DNA from: Planctomycetota bacterium
GTDB taxonomy: Bacteria; Planctomycetota; Planctomycetia; Pirellulales; Lacipirellulaceae
Assembly (NCBI GenBank): GCA_029781135.1
Contig: JAKOXH010000058.1
Location: 52,778-116,777 of the forward strand
Length of the DNA: 64,000 bases
Reading direction: 5' to 3'
Below the pieces are notes generated by a model. That model saw only the letters and a program-made list of their open reading frames with translations, was not told the DNA's origin and made no database searches. The translations under genes and the position numbers were made by a program. Below are positions 51,425-60,498 of this stretch, in pieces (the first letter of the stretch is position 1; each line of letters begins with the position of its first letter).

Positions 51425-51745
51425 ATGGCGAAGGCCACTACCAAACCGCCCTCGAAAACCGAGATCTACGCGAGCATTGCCGAGGTCACCGGCCTCTCGA
51501 AGCGCGACGTCAGCAACGTGTTTGACGCGCTCAACGAACAGATTAAGAAGTCCCTCAGCCGCGGTGGTTCCAAGACGTTTGCCATGCCCGGTCTATGCAA
51601 GATCGTGGTTCAGCACAAGCCGGCCACCAAGGAACGCAAGGGCATCAATCCTTTCACCAAGGAAGAGACGACCTTCAAGGCCAAGCCGGCCCGCAATGTC
51701 GTGAAAATTCGTCCGCTCAAGAAACTCAAGGACATGGTTTCCTAA
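51425..51745 (+). CDS. HU/IHF-family DNA-binding protein
   Basis: 106 residues. N-terminal helix-rich part (SKTEIYASIAEVTGLSKRDV) and a beta-arm region with RKGINPFTKEETTFKAKPAR, close to the HU pattern, then VVKIRPLKKLKD. The central stretch GLCKIVVQHKPATK takes the place of the usual GFG-x-F. Slightly longer than typical HU (90). A GGAGG at 51410-51414 lies ten bases before the start. Nucleoid protein, single gene with a terminator. Confidence 0.9.
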   Translation: MAKATTKPPSKTEIYASIAEVTGLSKRDVSNVFDALNEQIKKSLSRGGSKTFAMPGLCKIVVQHKPATKERKGINPFTKEETTFKAKPARNVVKIRPLKKLKDMVS

Positions 51746-51792
51746 CCACGTCGCCGAGTCTTGTTGATCATCGACAAGCCTCACCGCACAAC

Positions 51793-51834
51793 GCCGAGCT
51801 GCTGCTGGCCTCGCCAATAGCACTCGGCTTTTTT
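51793..51834 (+). terminator. Probable terminator after the HU gene
   Basis: GCCGAG (51793-51798) pairs with CTCGGC (51823-51828), followed by six T. The loop is long (24 bases) but may pair internally. Confidence 0.6.
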
Positions 51835-51885
51835 GTTGCGCGACTTGGTTTAACTCCGTCGCCCTTCGGGAAAAGGCCGCGCAGC

Positions 51886-51927
51886 CCACTTCTCCCCCTC
51901 CCTTTGGGAGAGGGCTGGGGTGAGGCG
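51886..51927 (+). repeat. CCCTCCC/GGGAGAGGG dispersed repeat
   Basis: A short CTCCC-TTT-GGGAG hairpin with GGCTGGGGTGAGG after it, in the 483-base gap between the HU and dockerin genes. The remainder of the gap shows no gene. Confidence 0.5.
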
Positions 51928-52228
51928 ACGTTCGAAAAACTTCCAATCACCCGTGGGTGACTCGGGTCGGGCCCAGAATATGTCGAGGGCGCTCGCACCA
52001 CTCCGGATAACACTCTATCCCATTTAGCCCCCAGTCAATGACCCGGGGGCGACGACTTCTCGTAACCAACAACAATTCGTATTGCTCCGACGCATCGCAT
52101 GGCGGGCGTAAGCAGCAACTGAATCTATCCGCTATCTTCCCAATTGCCCGTCACGCTTTGCCCCACGCCGGCAAAGGCGACGTCCAGCGCCACTAGCACA
52201 GCCGCTCCCTACCACACCGCCGACCATA

Positions 52229-55200
52229 TCACACGGCAATATCAAATTTTTCCAGTGTGTTCCCCGCGTACACCTGGTAATAGACTTCATCGAGTCCGTT
52301 GACAGTACCGTCGTCATTGCCATCCGCTGGCAAGTTAGACGCCGATTGTCCCAATTCGTCACGCCAGAGAACGTAGTCTCCCGGGGGACTCACAAGACCG
52401 TCACCGTTATAATCCCCAACGAGCTCGAACACCTTATCGGAAATCCCAGGAGCCCAAGCGACACTAGTAACCGGGCCATGGATTCCGCCAATGCCGTGTA
52501 GGATCAGCGAATCGGTAATCTCAATGTCGCCTTCCGAAACGTTCGGTTCCGGCAGATTTGCGGCCGTGGTCCGCTGCCGAGTCAGCACGAAGTTCCACGC
52601 CGGCAGCCAGATTTCCTGCGTGCCGGCCATCGCGTTGGCCAAGGAAATGGCGTCGCGCAGGGAAAGGTCCACCAGGTCCGTCGTGCCGTCGTAACTGTCG
52701 ACCGCGCTCGTCACGACATAGGCCACCGTGGTGCCAGTGGGCTTGATGTAATCGCCGTTGACGCCGTTGGTAAAGCCGGTGGCGGCGTTGCCCAGCCGAT
52801 TGTAACCGCCGGAAGTGAACGTGCGATTGGTGCTCGCAAACACGTCCACACTCGCGGAAGAGGAAGCCGTGTTATTCACGATGATCGAGCGCGTGACGGT
52901 CACCGCTCCCCCCGTACCGGCACTTGCCATCTGCAAGTACACGCCGCCCGTCATGTTGTCGGCGTAGTTCACCGTGATGACGCTGTTGGCGATCGAGCCG
53001 TGCGCCGTCGCGCCAAAGAAGATGGCTCCGCCGTAACCGGAACGGGTCGTCGCGTTTCCCACGACTGCGCTATAGTCCAAATCGAATTGTCCGCCGTTTT
53101 GCACGCGGACGGCCCCGCCATCGCGCTGGCCGCTGGTGGTGGGGGCCGCACCCAGGGCGAGCGTGGCGTGCGCTATGCCGAGCAGACCGAGATTGGCGAC
53201 ATCAAAGACGCGGTCATCGGTCGTGAGGTTGCCGGCGTCGATGATCGTGGCCCCTGGCCCCGCACCGACGATCTTCATGTTGCCGAAGATATCGAGGTCG
53301 TTGTAGGCCGTGCTGTTCGCCATCTCCGTGCCGCTTCGTGTGAGGTAGTAGTGCCCGGCCGGTAGCTCGATCGTGGTTGCTTCGGTGGCCGTATTGGCGT
53401 AATTGATCGCCTCGCGGAGACTGAAATCGCCGAAGCTCACGTCGGAATCGTAGTCGTCCGTCGTGGTCGAAACATAGGCCCGGCCCGGCTCGTAGGACTT
53501 CCAGTTCTGGTAGTTCGTCGTGCCCACGATATTGTCATGATCCAAGTCGCCCGCCATCACCGTGAACCGGAAGCGGAACTCGCCGCCCGCCGTACCGTTG
53601 CCGCTGGCAAACACCGATGTCCCGGTCTGCGTCAGCGACCAGGGGTTGGTGAACTCGCCGTCGAGCGCGGCATTGCTAGAATTGTGGACACTATCAGCTA
53701 ACCGTACCAAATAGCGGCCATCAGGCAACTCTGAAGCGAATGTCCACGTCGCAGTCTGTGGGGATGGTTCATAGACGAAACCAACGATGCTCGGAACGGT
53801 ACCGTCCAAATTGATAACCTGTAGCGTGTTCTGTGATACAGTCACGCCTTGACTGAACGTAAGGCTGAGCTTCGTTACACCGCTAAGCGGCACGCTCCGC
53901 AACTGCTCGCCCGATCCGGCAACGCCGGCAAAGTCAAACGCGAGGCTGCTCGAAGCCAGCATCACCCCCACCAACTCTGGCGGAGAGTCCGGTCCCACCA
54001 GCGCATCGAGCATTCCGAATCTCGTCAGTGTTCGCGTGCTGCCAAACATATCTCGCCAGATGACGTAGTCGGCGGTGTCAACTTTTCCATCGCAATTTGC
54101 GTCGGCCCGCAAATCGCCGCCGCTCGTTGAATAGGTGTCGCTCCAAATCTTGTAGTCGTTGTAGTCAACCGTTCCGTTGTCGTCAAAATCGCCAATCGGA
54201 TTGTGCCTGTTCGGCTGCCACGCGTTAGCCCAGATATTGTAGTCATTCGTGTCGACGTACCTATCACCGTTTCCATCCGCTCCTTCATATGGTGCCCGTG
54301 GGACATCGTCGTGGTACTGTGCTTTCCATAATGCAAGGTCGCCACAATCCACATCGCCATCGCGGTCGTAGTCGCCGACAAGCAATTCATACGCCCCAAT
54401 ATCCACGATCGGGTCGGGGTCAAGTATTCCCACAACGTCGATCTTCCGTGCGAACCCTGCGCCCCGTTGATCATAGAGAATCGGATCGGCAGTAAGCGGA
54501 ACAGTCAAATAACTATTGCCGCCTCGATCAATTGCTGGGCTGTTTCCATCGAGAGCGTGCGTGCGTGTTGGACCTCCATTATTCAGCAAATCTCCTAGCC
54601 CCGGCGAGTCATTGTTCGAGAGGTTCGTTCCATCCAGGACGGCCGATGAGCCATTGAGATTTAGAATCGTTGATCCTGTGCCAACCAAATTGTATTGAGC
54701 GTTCGCGATGTCCAATCGCCCTTTGAGATTGCCGTTCACCGAATGGGCGACGTTCGCATAATTCTGCGAAATAATGGAATTGGCTAGTTGTACGCGAACG
54801 CCGGTATAATTTACCATTTCCATTCCGCCGCCCGATGTGCTCACATTCTTCGTAATCGTCATGCTTCTGAGAAACGCGTCGACCGAATCATTGGTTGGAC
54901 CAAATTGTGCGATGAAAATGCCACCACCCTTACCATTCGCTGAATCAAGCGTGCTGTTCGACGATAGTGTCGAATTGACCGCGACAAACTCGCCATTGAA
55001 CTTAGCGCACACGAAGATGCCACCACCCTCAAGGTTTGTTTTGTTGTTGTCTACCGTGGTGCCCGTAATGGTAAACCGTGGTTTGTTTGTCGTATTGGAT
55101 AGATCACCGCGCACATAGGCGTAAATACCTCCGCCATTACCGTTCGGTGCAAAAACGCTCTGCGGAACCTGGTTACCGGTAATCGTGGATTGCTCCACCA

Positions 55201-56914
55201 ATGTTGCCGTGAACGGATGATTCAACGTGAAAATTCCTCCGCCGCGGTTGCTCGCGGTGTTGTTTGAAAACGTACTTCGTGAGAGCACAATCGCGCGCGG
55301 CATCGGTGCATTGCTACCAAATGCGTCCGCCTGCAAATTCACACCGCCGCCATCGGTCGCCGAGTTACCAGATATTGTTGAATCTGTCAGCGAAAACGCT
55401 GAACCGTCATGGATCAGTCCATAGATTCCACCGCCGTTTACGCTCGTCGTATTGCCGCTAATTGTCGTAGATGTAATCTCTAATGTTGAGTTGTCGCTGC
55501 AATCGGCTTTGATGGCACCTCCACTGCCGATACCTTGCGCCATGTTCGCTGTAAACGTGCTGTGGTCGATGGCGATCATCCCGGCCACACTATTGATCTC
55601 CAGGCCCCCGCCACCACCAGACGACATGTTCTGATCGAATAGCGAGTTGGCCAGTACATTTAACTGGGAGGCTTCGTTGACTTCGGCGTAGATGCCGGCG
55701 CCACCATCTGCCTCATTCAACTGAAACTGCGAGCCGATAACGTCTACAGTCGACGCCCCGTTCATTAACACTCGTGCGCCACCGCCAACACTGCTGGCTA
55801 CGTTATGGTAGAAAGTGGCATTCTCCAAGTGCAACGAAGAGGCGCCATTCAAGACGGCATTTAAGCCGGCTCCGATGTTGCCGGGATTCTCGCTTAACGT
55901 GGTCCCGACTAGTGAAACCGCAGCGCCGTTGTTCAAATCCGCATAGGCGCCGCCCCCAAACGTGGACGTGTTCAATGTCAGCGTGCCAGCGGTAAACGTT
56001 GGCCGAGCACCAAACAGCTTGGCATACACCCCTCCGCCACCCACATCGCTGGATGCCGAGAGCGCGTAATTGTTCTCAATCGTCGTCCCGGCGATTGAAA
56101 AAACGTCCGACGCGACATGATCCATATCGCCAGAGACGATCGCAATCCCGCCGCCGGTAAATGCTGTGTTGTCGTGGATGTAACTGTCTTCGATCCTGAG
56201 AATCTCTCGCTGCGTCGTGGGGCTGCCGCCGGCGACTTGCACGTAGATTGCACCGCCAGTATCGGCTTCGTTGTCATGGATCGCACAGTCACGGACAATC
56301 AACCGCCCTGCAGAACGGATTGCGCCGCCTTCAAAAGTTGTATCCGCGCCAATGAGTGTGAGGTTAACCAATTCAACGAGGGGTGGTGAACTGCCTCCTA
56401 AAGAATCGGTGATGTTAAAGATTCGGATTCCCGTGCCAGTCTTTTGCCCAGGTGTTGGATCGTTGCCGTTGATGATGACGCCGGACGACAATGTGCTCGC
56501 ATCGATGACGACCGACTTTCTAATCTCAATTTGCCCCATCGCCCGAACGAGAAGAATTTCTCCGGACGATATGAATTGGATTTTGTCGTTGCTACCGAAG
56601 GATACGGTCGTGTTTATTTGCGCTTTCTCGCCGGCCGTTAGAGTCCGTCCCAAATCAGGAATGACACCGCTCGTCGTGCCGAAGTTCACAACGGCTGCCG
56701 CTTCTCTAAGCGTGAGCAACGAATCGGCTGTTGTGTTGTCCTGGTTCAAGTTCACCGTTAATACCGCGAGCAGCTGGCGATACTCCAAGGGCTCGAAGCG
56801 CAACGTGCGCGCTAGTCCCGCCCGACGGCGAGATTGTCGCTTCTTGATCTTGAACAGACTTTTCGCCAATGTCGATAGCCCGCCAGCTAGCCCGCTGGCA
56901 ATTCCTATGAACAC
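52229..56914 (-). CDS. Dockerin/beta-helix surface protein
   Basis: 1561 residues from GTG 56914, supported by a strong ribosome site. The N-terminus has basic residues and FEPLEYRQLLA, a planctomycete surface-protein motif. Residues about 50-850 form a right-handed beta-helix of many GGGI/SGNT-type repeats (SSVGGGARVLMNGAS, ITGNQVPQS) starting with a CSLREA-like segment (DSLLTLREAAA). A group of dockerin type I calcium loops lies near 865-990 (DYDRDGDVDCGD, DGNGDRYVDTND, DFDDNGTVDYND, DANCDGKVDTAD). A second CSLREA-like segment (DFSLREAINYAN) and shorter helix follow, then a second dockerin pair at the end (DYNGDGLVSPPGD, DGNDDGTVNGLDE). Likely surface or secreted adhesin-like protein. Confidence 0.87.
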   Translation of the reverse strand: MFIGIASGLAGGLSTLAKSLFKIKKRQSRRRAGLARTLRFEPLEYRQLLAVLTVNLNQDNTTADSLLTLREAAAVVNFGTTSGVIPDLGRTLTAGEKAQINTTVSFGSNDKIQFISSGEILLVRAMGQIEIRKSVVIDASTLSSGVIINGNDPTPGQKTGTGIRIFNITDSLGGSSPPLVELVNLTLIGADTTFEGGAIRSAGRLIVRDCAIHDNEADTGGAIYVQVAGGSPTTQREILRIEDSYIHDNTAFTGGGIAIVSGDMDHVASDVFSIAGTTIENNYALSASSDVGGGGVYAKLFGARPTFTAGTLTLNTSTFGGGAYADLNNGAAVSLVGTTLSENPGNIGAGLNAVLNGASSLHLENATFYHNVASSVGGGARVLMNGASTVDVIGSQFQLNEADGGAGIYAEVNEASQLNVLANSLFDQNMSSGGGGGLEINSVAGMIAIDHSTFTANMAQGIGSGGAIKADCSDNSTLEITSTTISGNTTSVNGGGIYGLIHDGSAFSLTDSTISGNSATDGGGVNLQADAFGSNAPMPRAIVLSRSTFSNNTASNRGGGIFTLNHPFTATLVEQSTITGNQVPQSVFAPNGNGGGIYAYVRGDLSNTTNKPRFTITGTTVDNNKTNLEGGGIFVCAKFNGEFVAVNSTLSSNSTLDSANGKGGGIFIAQFGPTNDSVDAFLRSMTITKNVSTSGGGMEMVNYTGVRVQLANSIISQNYANVAHSVNGNLKGRLDIANAQYNLVGTGSTILNLNGSSAVLDGTNLSNNDSPGLGDLLNNGGPTRTHALDGNSPAIDRGGNSYLTVPLTADPILYDQRGAGFARKIDVVGILDPDPIVDIGAYELLVGDYDRDGDVDCGDLALWKAQYHDDVPRAPYEGADGNGDRYVDTNDYNIWANAWQPNRHNPIGDFDDNGTVDYNDYKIWSDTYSTSGGDLRADANCDGKVDTADYVIWRDMFGSTRTLTRFGMLDALVGPDSPPELVGVMLASSSLAFDFAGVAGSGEQLRSVPLSGVTKLSLTFSQGVTVSQNTLQVINLDGTVPSIVGFVYEPSPQTATWTFASELPDGRYLVRLADSVHNSSNAALDGEFTNPWSLTQTGTSVFASGNGTAGGEFRFRFTVMAGDLDHDNIVGTTNYQNWKSYEPGRAYVSTTTDDYDSDVSFGDFSLREAINYANTATEATTIELPAGHYYLTRSGTEMANSTAYNDLDIFGNMKIVGAGPGATIIDAGNLTTDDRVFDVANLGLLGIAHATLALGAAPTTSGQRDGGAVRVQNGGQFDLDYSAVVGNATTRSGYGGAIFFGATAHGSIANSVITVNYADNMTGGVYLQMASAGTGGAVTVTRSIIVNNTASSSASVDVFASTNRTFTSGGYNRLGNAATGFTNGVNGDYIKPTGTTVAYVVTSAVDSYDGTTDLVDLSLRDAISLANAMAGTQEIWLPAWNFVLTRQRTTAANLPEPNVSEGDIEITDSLILHGIGGIHGPVTSVAWAPGISDKVFELVGDYNGDGLVSPPGDYVLWRDELGQSASNLPADGNDDGTVNGLDEVYYQVYAGNTLEKFDIAV

Positions 56915-56918
56915 GGTT

Positions 56919-57851
56919 TCACCTCCGTAGACGTTGTCGCCGAATTTGTATTAATCCAATAAACCACGCTGATGCCATAAAGAGAATGGACGTGCTTGGT
57001 TCAGGGACGACCGAAACAACTCTCAAACCAGTAGAACGAAGTGCGATCGACGGAAATCCACCATTGCGAATGCTCGATGAGAGAGAGAATGATAAAGACT
57101 CCCACGATCCGCCACGCCGGCCACGGTAATTCGAGATACTGTCGTTTAAGAGGTCGAGTTCTGATTCCTCCCACTCGTCAGCGTTCCCGCCCTGTGCCAT
57201 CGTGCCGTAGGGGCTCAGTCCACCAGCAGCCCCAATATCGGCTGGTCCTGCTTGGTCATAAATGGCTGTTCCTGCCATTGTGCCACTGCCTACTGTGACG
57301 GGTGGCGAATTGCTGCCGGTCGGATAATCCCAATAGTGCCCCGCAACCGGATCGTAATACGCTGCTTTGTACCACTCGTCCGCACTCGGCAAGAAATACC
57401 TCGCTTGCCGGTTGCGAAACAGATTGTTGAGGTCATAACCCGGATCAATCGGTTGCCACAACTGGAAGTTGCCGCTCGCATCGAACTTGTAGGCCGGCAC
57501 GCTGCCACTGCTCGTGTTGAGCCAGTTCACGAACCGCGCGGCATCGAACCAAGTGATGTTCGTCACCGGCCTATCGGGACCGCGGTTGCTTTTCGAAATC
57601 CCCAGCCCGCCTAGTGTGTTGGCCTTCTCGATCATCTGCTCGGAAATCTCGTACTTCCCCATCCGGTACTCGTACGCCACCGCCCCCAGCCCGCCGCCAG
57701 ACAAGTCCGCCGAATTGCTCGGATTGCCGATCGTCACGAACTCGATTTCAAAAGAATTGGCCCCGGAGCCAAACACGTCACCGCGAACCAAGCCCGTGCC
57801 ATAGACCAGCCAGATACTGACCACCGCGAAACACCAAGAAGTGCGTTTCAT
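56919..57851 (-). CDS. Sulfatase-modifying-factor-like protein with PEP-CTERM signal
   Basis: 310 residues from ATG 57851, supported by GGAGGG upstream and a signal peptide (WCFAVVSIWLVYGTGLV). The central part resembles the formylglycine-generating enzyme/SUMF1 fold: YRMGKYEISEQM, RPVTNITWFDAARFVNWLN, RYFLPSADEWYKAAYY, GGNADEWEE and RRGGSWESL. The mature protein contains no cysteine, so it lacks the catalytic cysteines of true FGE and probably binds or scaffolds. C-terminus VPEPSTSILFMASAWF plus basic residues is a PEP-CTERM signal. Four bases separate its stop from the dockerin gene start, so the two are co-transcribed. Confidence 0.85.
   Translation of the reverse strand: MKRTSWCFAVVSIWLVYGTGLVRGDVFGSGANSFEIEFVTIGNPSNSADLSGGGLGAVAYEYRMGKYEISEQMIEKANTLGGLGISKSNRGPDRPVTNITWFDAARFVNWLNTSSGSVPAYKFDASGNFQLWQPIDPGYDLNNLFRNRQARYFLPSADEWYKAAYYDPVAGHYWDYPTGSNSPPVTVGSGTMAGTAIYDQAGPADIGAAGGLSPYGTMAQGGNADEWEESELDLLNDSISNYRGRRGGSWESLSFSLSSSIRNGGFPSIALRSTGLRVVSVVPEPSTSILFMASAWFIGLIQIRRQRLRR
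56921..56926 (-). promoter_or_regulatory. Ribosome binding site deciding GTG start of dockerin gene
   Basis: GGAGGT six bases before GTG 56914, inside the last codons of the preceding gene. It supports the GTG start over downstream ATG codons. Confidence 0.75.
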
Positions 57852-58020
57852 GAGACCGCCCTCCAGAAGAGTAATAGAAATCAACCTACCATGCGCGGAA
57901 AGAACTACAATCAACCATACGGGGGACAACTGCTGAACTATTGCTGGCCCAGAACTTCGCCCGCAGTGTCCAATATACCAGCGCTGGGCGCTGAGCATTT
58001 TCCGTACCGCCGGAATTCCA

Positions 58021-58099
58021 GAAGGGGGACGGGAGTCAATTACGGACGGGCACGACCTTAGCGCAAAGCGATAGCCGTAATTGACTCCCGTCCCCCTTC
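58021..58099 (+). repeat. Perfect 25-bp inverted repeat
   Basis: Arms 58021-58045 and 58075-58099 are exact reverse complements, beginning GAAGGGGGACGGGAGTC. Loop is 29 bases. Part of a 662-base gene-free region before the iron permease gene. Confidence 0.85.
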
Positions 58100-58174
58100 A
58101 ACTCACACCCGCCCACAGAACAGGAATAGATGGCCCCGAACGGCTCGTTGAAAATGGGGACGGGCACGCCCATG

Positions 58175-58260
58175 GCGGGAGAGAATAGGAGACAAAAGGA
58201 AACAGAGTCTGAACTCGGCTCTGTTTTTTGCCATTCGCTCCCGTTCAAAAACCAAGAAGT
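58175..58260 (+). repeat. AACAGAG/CTCTGTT hairpin repeat
   Basis: ACAGAG (58202-58207) pairs with CTCTGT (58219-58224), with T-run after it, so it may also terminate transcription. The larger element resembles the inner part of 13627-13794 in opposite orientation. Confidence 0.65.
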
Positions 58261-58513
58261 ATATGGGGATCATCCTCTCGATTGGCAATGGACACGGCCA
58301 TGTGGCGGCTTGCCGTTTGAGTCGGTTATTCAACAATATTCCCAGTTCCCCATTTCGCACTTCCCACCTGTTGTGCGCGGGTCTCTTGACCCGCACTTGC
58401 CCTCGCTCGATCGCTCTTCGCCTGTCGGTGCGTACAATTCTCCATGATTGCCGCAAATGCGGGCGGCGCGAGAGCGCGAAGAACGGTCAAACCAACTGCG
58501 TTGGAGAAACGTC

Positions 58514-59005
58514 ATGCGAATATTTCACCACTGGTTCACGGCGTTCGCCAAATGGACTGCTCATAAGTCGGGGCAACCCTTGGCCTTTGTGGCCGCGGTG
58601 GCGATCGTGTTGATGTGGGCCGCGACGGGACCTATTTTTGGGTACAGCGACACCTGGCAGCTCGTGATCAACACGGGCACCACGATCGTCACGTTCTTGA
58701 TGGTCTTCCTCATTCAGAACACGCAGAATCGCGACACCGGGGCCGTGCAAACCAAGCTCGACGAACTCATTCGCGCGATCGAAGGGGCCCACAATGCGCT
58801 GCTCGATCTGGAGGAACTCGACGAAGCGGATATCGAACACATCCGGCGCGATTATCGCCACTTAGCCGCCAGCGCGCGAGAAGCGATTGCCCAGGGAAGG
58901 CAAGACACCGCGTGTTCCGAACTGGAGCGACGCGAAGAATCGGCGCGGGAAAAAGAAGGTCAACGTGCGCCGCAAGCGACCGACGCCGGCTCGCGCACCG
59001 AGTAG
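58514..59005 (+). CDS. Low-affinity iron permease family protein
   Basis: 163 residues from ATG 58514 with GGAGA upstream; the frame could open at 58448 but adds no conserved part. Two membrane helices and the family motif NTGTTIVTFLMVFLIQNTQN followed by RDTGAVQTKLDELI. The C-terminal 40 residues are charged and helical. Iron transport by such proteins in bacteria is a family assignment only. It converges with the KDPG aldolase gene. Confidence 0.85.
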   Translation: MRIFHHWFTAFAKWTAHKSGQPLAFVAAVAIVLMWAATGPIFGYSDTWQLVINTGTTIVTFLMVFLIQNTQNRDTGAVQTKLDELIRAIEGAHNALLDLEELDEADIEHIRRDYRHLAASAREAIAQGRQDTACSELERREESAREKEGQRAPQATDAGSRTE

Positions 59006-59026
59006 GACCGACAATCTCGTCTAACT

Positions 59027-59656
59027 TCATACCGACGCCAACAACGTCTTCGCCTTGGCAACCAATTGGCCGATTTCGTCGAACTTTCCGGCGGCCAGCA
59101 AGTCACGCGGCGCCAGCCACGACCCGCCGCAAGCGATCACGCAGTTGAGCTTCAAATAGTTCGGTAGCATTTCGTAGGTGATACCCCCGGTCGGCACGAA
59201 GCGCGCATCGGGGTACGGCCCGGCAAACGCCTTCAATGCCGCCACGCCGCCCATCGTCTCGGCCGGAAAGAACTTGAGCGCAGCCGCGCCGAGCGACATG
59301 GCCAACTCAATCTCACTCGGCGTGGCGATCCCCGGCAGCATCGGCACGCCGCGCATCACGACATGTTCCACAACCGCCGGGTTGGTGCCCGGGGCAACGA
59401 GGAATTGTGCTCCCGCGTCGATCGCTCGATCGGCCTGGTCCGTTGTGAGAATGGTGCCGGCGCCAACGAGCAAGTCACCGCGTTTGGCCAGAATTCGTAC
59501 CGCCTGCTCGGCCGCCGGTGTGCGAAACGTCACTTCTGCGATGGGTAGCCCACCAGCCACCAACGCATCGGCAAAGCCGGTGGCACAATCGGCATGATCC
59601 ATGACGACAATCGGCACCAAACGCATCTTGCTAAGTGTTTCTAGTACAGACCCCAT
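59027..59656 (-). CDS. eda: KDPG/KHG aldolase
   Basis: Cleaves 2-keto-3-deoxy-6-phosphogluconate to pyruvate and glyceraldehyde-3-phosphate. 209 residues, TIM-barrel class I aldolase. Glu41 in IAEVTFRT and the Schiff-base Lys128 in AALKFFPAE are in place. It is the last gene of the four-gene uronate operon, 14 bases after the SDR gene. Confidence 0.94.
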   Translation of the reverse strand: MGSVLETLSKMRLVPIVVMDHADCATGFADALVAGGLPIAEVTFRTPAAEQAVRILAKRGDLLVGAGTILTTDQADRAIDAGAQFLVAPGTNPAVVEHVVMRGVPMLPGIATPSEIELAMSLGAAALKFFPAETMGGVAALKAFAGPYPDARFVPTGGITYEMLPNYLKLNCVIACGGSWLAPRDLLAAGKFDEIGQLVAKAKTLLASV

Positions 59657-59670
59657 CGAATCCTCCCGCG

Positions 59671-60453
59671 TTATAACCGCCGCAACGTCAGGCCGCCATC
59701 GATATTGAGGACGTTGCCCGTGGCATACGTCAAGTCGCCCCGTGCGAGCATCGCCACCGCCCGGCCCACGTCCTCGGGCTCACCCCAGCGGTTCTCGACC
59801 GTCAGCCCATTGGCAATGAGGCGGTCGTACTTTTCCGCCACCGCGGCACTCATATCGGTGTGAATGATACCCGGCCGAATTTCGTACACGGCGATGCCAA
59901 ATTCCGCCAGTCGATGGGCCCACAATTGCGTGGCCATCGCCACGCCGGCTTTGCTGATGCAATAGTCGCCGCGATTGATCGACGCTTCCGTCGCACTGAC
60001 CGACGAGATGTTCACAATCACGCCGCGGAAATTCGCATCGGCGGAGCGCTGCTCGATCATCCAGCGTGCCGCGCCTTGCGTGAGAAAGTACGGCCCCTTG
60101 AGATTGATGCCCAACACGCGGTCGAAGCTCTCCTCGGTGGCCTCCAAGATATCGGCGCGCACTTTCGGCGCCACGCCGGCATTATTCACCAGCACATCGA
60201 GCCGGCCGAATTCTTCACGAATGCCGTCGAGCATCGACGTTCGGTCTTCCGGCGAAGAAACGTCGCCCTGGAAATAGAAGGCCGTGGCGCCGCGCTTTCG
60301 CAACGTGGTCAATGATCCAGCAACGTCTGCCTCGTCGCGCACGCCGTTGATGGCCAAGTCGAAGCCGCTCTCCGCCAAGGCAAGGGCGATGCCCAAGCCT
60401 ATGCCGCGGCTGCCGCCGGTTACCAAGGCCACGCGTTTAGGAGAACTGGACAT
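59671..60453 (-). CDS. Short-chain dehydrogenase/reductase
   Basis: 260 residues, classical SDR. Nucleotide site TGGSRGIG near residue 12, NNAG at 90-93, and catalytic Ser151, Tyr164, Lys168 (DYCISKAGV). Related to 3-ketoacyl-ACP reductase-like and KduD-like enzymes. Position between a GH88-like hydrolase and Eda suggests it reduces a keto-sugar acid from unsaturated uronate breakdown, but substrate is inferred from context. Confidence 0.88.
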   Translation of the reverse strand: MSSSPKRVALVTGGSRGIGLGIALALAESGFDLAINGVRDEADVAGSLTTLRKRGATAFYFQGDVSSPEDRTSMLDGIREEFGRLDVLVNNAGVAPKVRADILEATEESFDRVLGINLKGPYFLTQGAARWMIEQRSADANFRGVIVNISSVSATEASINRGDYCISKAGVAMATQLWAHRLAEFGIAVYEIRPGIIHTDMSAAVAEKYDRLIANGLTVENRWGEPEDVGRAVAMLARGDLTYATGNVLNIDGGLTLRRL

Positions 60454-60498
60454 GACTACATGTTGACGACGTGACGTTGACGTAGCGTTACGGCGATG

